A model generated the notes under the pieces. The model made no database searches and was not told the origin of the DNA. It saw nothing but the letters and a program-made list of their open reading frames with translations. DNA of 64,000 nucleotides from Bradyrhizobium sp. SZCCT0231 (GTDB taxonomy: Bacteria; Pseudomonadota; Alphaproteobacteria; Rhizobiales; Xanthobacteraceae), in contig NZ_JAFCKP010000020.1 of the NCBI RefSeq assembly GCF_018130245.1, positions 1 to 64,000 of the forward strand, read 5' to 3'. This document shows, piece by piece, positions 62,423 through 64,000 of this stretch. The position numbers were made by a program, and so were the translations under genes. The stretch's first letter is position 1, and each line of letters starts with the position of its first letter.

Positions 62423-63436
62423 ATGTCCGCCAAACTCGATCGCCGCCACTTCATCGCCGCCGGTACCACCGCACTGGCGATGCCGTTCGTCGTACGCAAC
62501 GCATCGGCGCAAAGCACATCGCAAGGGACATCACAAAGCACTTGGCCGGCGCGGCAGATTCGCATGATTTGCAGCTACCCCGCCGGCGGCCAGACCGACC
62601 TGCTCGCGCGCGCCTACGGCGAATTCATCTCCAAGCAGGTCGGCAAGACCGTCGTCATCGAGAACAAGCCCGGCGCCTCCGGCGCGATCGGCACGGCGGA
62701 GGTCGCCCGCGCCGAGCCCGACGGCCACACCATCCTGTGCTCGATCTCGACCACCTACATCATGAACCGGGTGGTGATGAAGAATCCCGGCTACGACATG
62801 GACAAGGATCTGACGCTCGTCAGCGTCATTCCGGGCGCCGGCCTGTTGCTGGTGGCGAACCCGAAGACCGGGATCAAGACGCTGGAGGATTTCGTCGCCT
62901 TCGCGCGCAAGAGCGGCAAGGTGAACTTCGGCACCTACAGCGTGGGCTCGTCGCCGCACATGACGATCAACGAGCTCAACAAGCAGTACGGCCTCAACAT
63001 CGAGCCGGTGCACTATCGCGGCGAGGCGCCGATGTGGACGGGAATGCTGGAAGGCACGCTCGATGCCGCGATGGGCAGCTACACGGCCGCACAGTCGGTC
63101 CTGCAAAGCGACCGCGGCACCGTCTTCGCCGTGCATTCGAAGAAGGTCGATGCAATTCCGACCATCAAGACTCTTCCCGAGCAGGGCGCGACGTCAAAAT
63201 TCTTCACCGTGAGCGGGTTCACCGGCTGGGCAGTGCCGAAGGCGACGCCACAGCCGGTGGTCGATCGCATCGCCGAGCTCTGCGTCGCCGCCAACAGCGA
63301 TCCGAAGGTGAAGGAGGTTCTCGCGACCTTCGTGCTCGAACCTGCAATCGGCTTCAAGGAAACCAATGCGCTGTACCAGCGCGAGCTGCCAATCTGGATC
63401 GAGAGCGCAAAGTCGCTCGGCCTCGAGCCCGCCTGA
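62423..63436 (+). CDS. Tat-exported tripartite tricarboxylate (TctC/Bug)-type binding protein
   Basis: A 337-residue protein with a twin-arginine signal (LDRRHFIAAGTTALAMPFVV, cleaved near NASAQ). The mature chain starts with a spacer then WPARQIRMICSYPAGGQTDL, the standard Bug/TctC binding-protein opening. Such proteins capture citrate-like or aromatic acids for the TctAB carrier or act as sensors; no tctAB genes are in the window. It is downstream of the repeat, separate from the xox operon. Start ATG follows GGGAGAGAATC. Confidence 0.85.
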   Translation: MSAKLDRRHFIAAGTTALAMPFVVRNASAQSTSQGTSQSTWPARQIRMICSYPAGGQTDLLARAYGEFISKQVGKTVVIENKPGASGAIGTAEVARAEPDGHTILCSISTTYIMNRVVMKNPGYDMDKDLTLVSVIPGAGLLLVANPKTGIKTLEDFVAFARKSGKVNFGTYSVGSSPHMTINELNKQYGLNIEPVHYRGEAPMWTGMLEGTLDAAMGSYTAAQSVLQSDRGTVFAVHSKKVDAIPTIKTLPEQGATSKFFTVSGFTGWAVPKATPQPVVDRIAELCVAANSDPKVKEVLATFVLEPAIGFKETNALYQRELPIWIESAKSLGLEPA

Positions 63437-63498
63437 TCTCAGAACGCCGGGCCGTGTCAGGAGGATGGGCCTCGCCAACCTCCTTCTGAAAACCAGGC

Positions 63499-64000
63499 CT
63501 AGTGCTCGCCCGCGCTTGCCGTGCCCTGCTGTGCCTTGTGGATCGAGGACGGCACCACGCCGAAATATTTCCGGAACACCCGGCTGAAATGCGATGAGCT
63601 GGAGAAGCCCCAGGAGAAGGCGACGTCGGTGATGGTCTTGCCGGCGTGGGCCTCGAGCTCCTGGCGGCAGTTCTGCAACCGCGCCTGCCAGATGTAGTCG
63701 CTCACCGTGGTGCCGCGCTCCGAAAACAGCATGTGCAGATAGCGCTTGGAGCAGCCGAGCTCGGTCGAGATCTGGTCGATGCACAAATCCGGATCGCGCA
63801 AGTGCTCACGGATGAAGAACTGCGCGCGCACATACATCGCTTCAGGCCCGACACGGTCGAACATCGTGTCGGCTTCGCGCAGCGGCAGCAGCAACAGGTC
63901 GATCAGCGAATCGGCGACACCGACCGCGCTGTTCGCCGACAGCTTTGCAGCCTCGTCGAAGGTGGCATGGACGAAATCGTGGGCGATCCGCCCGGTACCC
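63499..64000 (-). CDS. AraC family regulator, cut at window edge
   Basis: The frame is open from the window end down to the stop at 63499, giving at least 166 residues. The C-terminal AraC domain is complete: LCIDQISTELGCSKRYLHML, then TITDVAFSWGFSSSSHFSRV and FRKYFGVVPSS. The N-terminal part lies outside the window, so the true start is not visible; TTG 63894 is an internal codon, not the start. It is convergent with the Tat-exported binding protein gene, and may regulate genes beyond the window. Confidence 0.85.
   Translation of the reverse strand, partial: GTGRIAHDFVHATFDEAAKLSANSAVGVADSLIDLLLLPLREADTMFDRVGPEAMYVRAQFFIREHLRDPDLCIDQISTELGCSKRYLHMLFSERGTTVSDYIWQARLQNCRQELEAHAGKTITDVAFSWGFSSSSHFSRVFRKYFGVVPSSIHKAQQGTASAGEH

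Overview
The window reads as chromosomal DNA of a Bradyrhizobium-like alphaproteobacterium (order Hyphomicrobiales). The evidence is high GC, dense coding, short Shine-Dalgarno-led operons with ATGA overlaps, several palindromic intergenic repeats of the kind I associate with Bradyrhizobium and Rhodopseudomonas, and a gene set (XoxF methanol dehydrogenase, liv-type transporters, Lon/Hsp20) usual in that group. The species assignment is inference from content. No rRNA, tRNA, CRISPR array, insertion sequence or phage gene was seen.

Layout. 1-8.5 kb: a repeat-bearing gene-free start, a frameshifted Gly/Tyr-rich exported protein, a DUF2798 protein, a ClC-type chloride channel with a class II aldolase, then a stress block (DUF892 ferritin-like protein, Hsp20, Lon-type protease, a very small ORF) and an HU protein. 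8.8-20.4 kb: a catabolic block with a complete branched-chain-amino-acid-type ABC transporter, a glutamine-synthetase-like ligase, a Rieske oxygenase, a divergent ferredoxin-reductase-like flavoprotein and IclR regulator, a CHMI-type isomerase and a thiolase. It looks like uptake and breakdown of an aromatic or amine compound. Two near-identical 17-base palindromes lie in the divergent promoter. 20.6-33.4 kb: mixed accessory genes (Tat-exported GH1 glucosidase, SDR, a large wHTH/ATPase/TPR regulator, two AraC regulators, a GrlR-like protein, an NDH-2-like flavoprotein, an MBL hydrolase, an M48 protease).

33.9-37.1 kb: a three-gene cassette of an extreme Gln/Gly-rich repeat protein, a 151-residue helical protein and a subtilisin-like protease without a signal peptide. 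I do not recognise it as any described system. A perfect 13-bp hairpin sits between genes one and two.

37.1-62.1 kb: a lanthanide/PQQ methylotrophy island. It contains a TonB receptor, a histidine kinase and response regulator, S-formylglutathione hydrolase, a quinoprotein-associated ABC system resembling the lut cluster, CXXCW, MBL and SoxYZ-like quinoprotein accessory proteins, a second ABC system, a stand-alone pqqA of 26 codons, a lanmodulin-like four-EF-hand protein, and xoxF-xoxG-xoxJ. A coherent reading is: metal (and perhaps PQQ-related) import across both membranes, periplasmic lanthanide binding by the EF-hand protein, methanol oxidation by Ln/PQQ-dependent XoxF with electrons to the XoxG cytochrome, and formaldehyde removal through the glutathione route (FghA). 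pqqBCDE and the formaldehyde-activating/dehydrogenase genes of that route are not in the window.

62.4-64 kb: a Tat-exported tripartite-tricarboxylate-type binding protein and an AraC regulator cut by the window edge.
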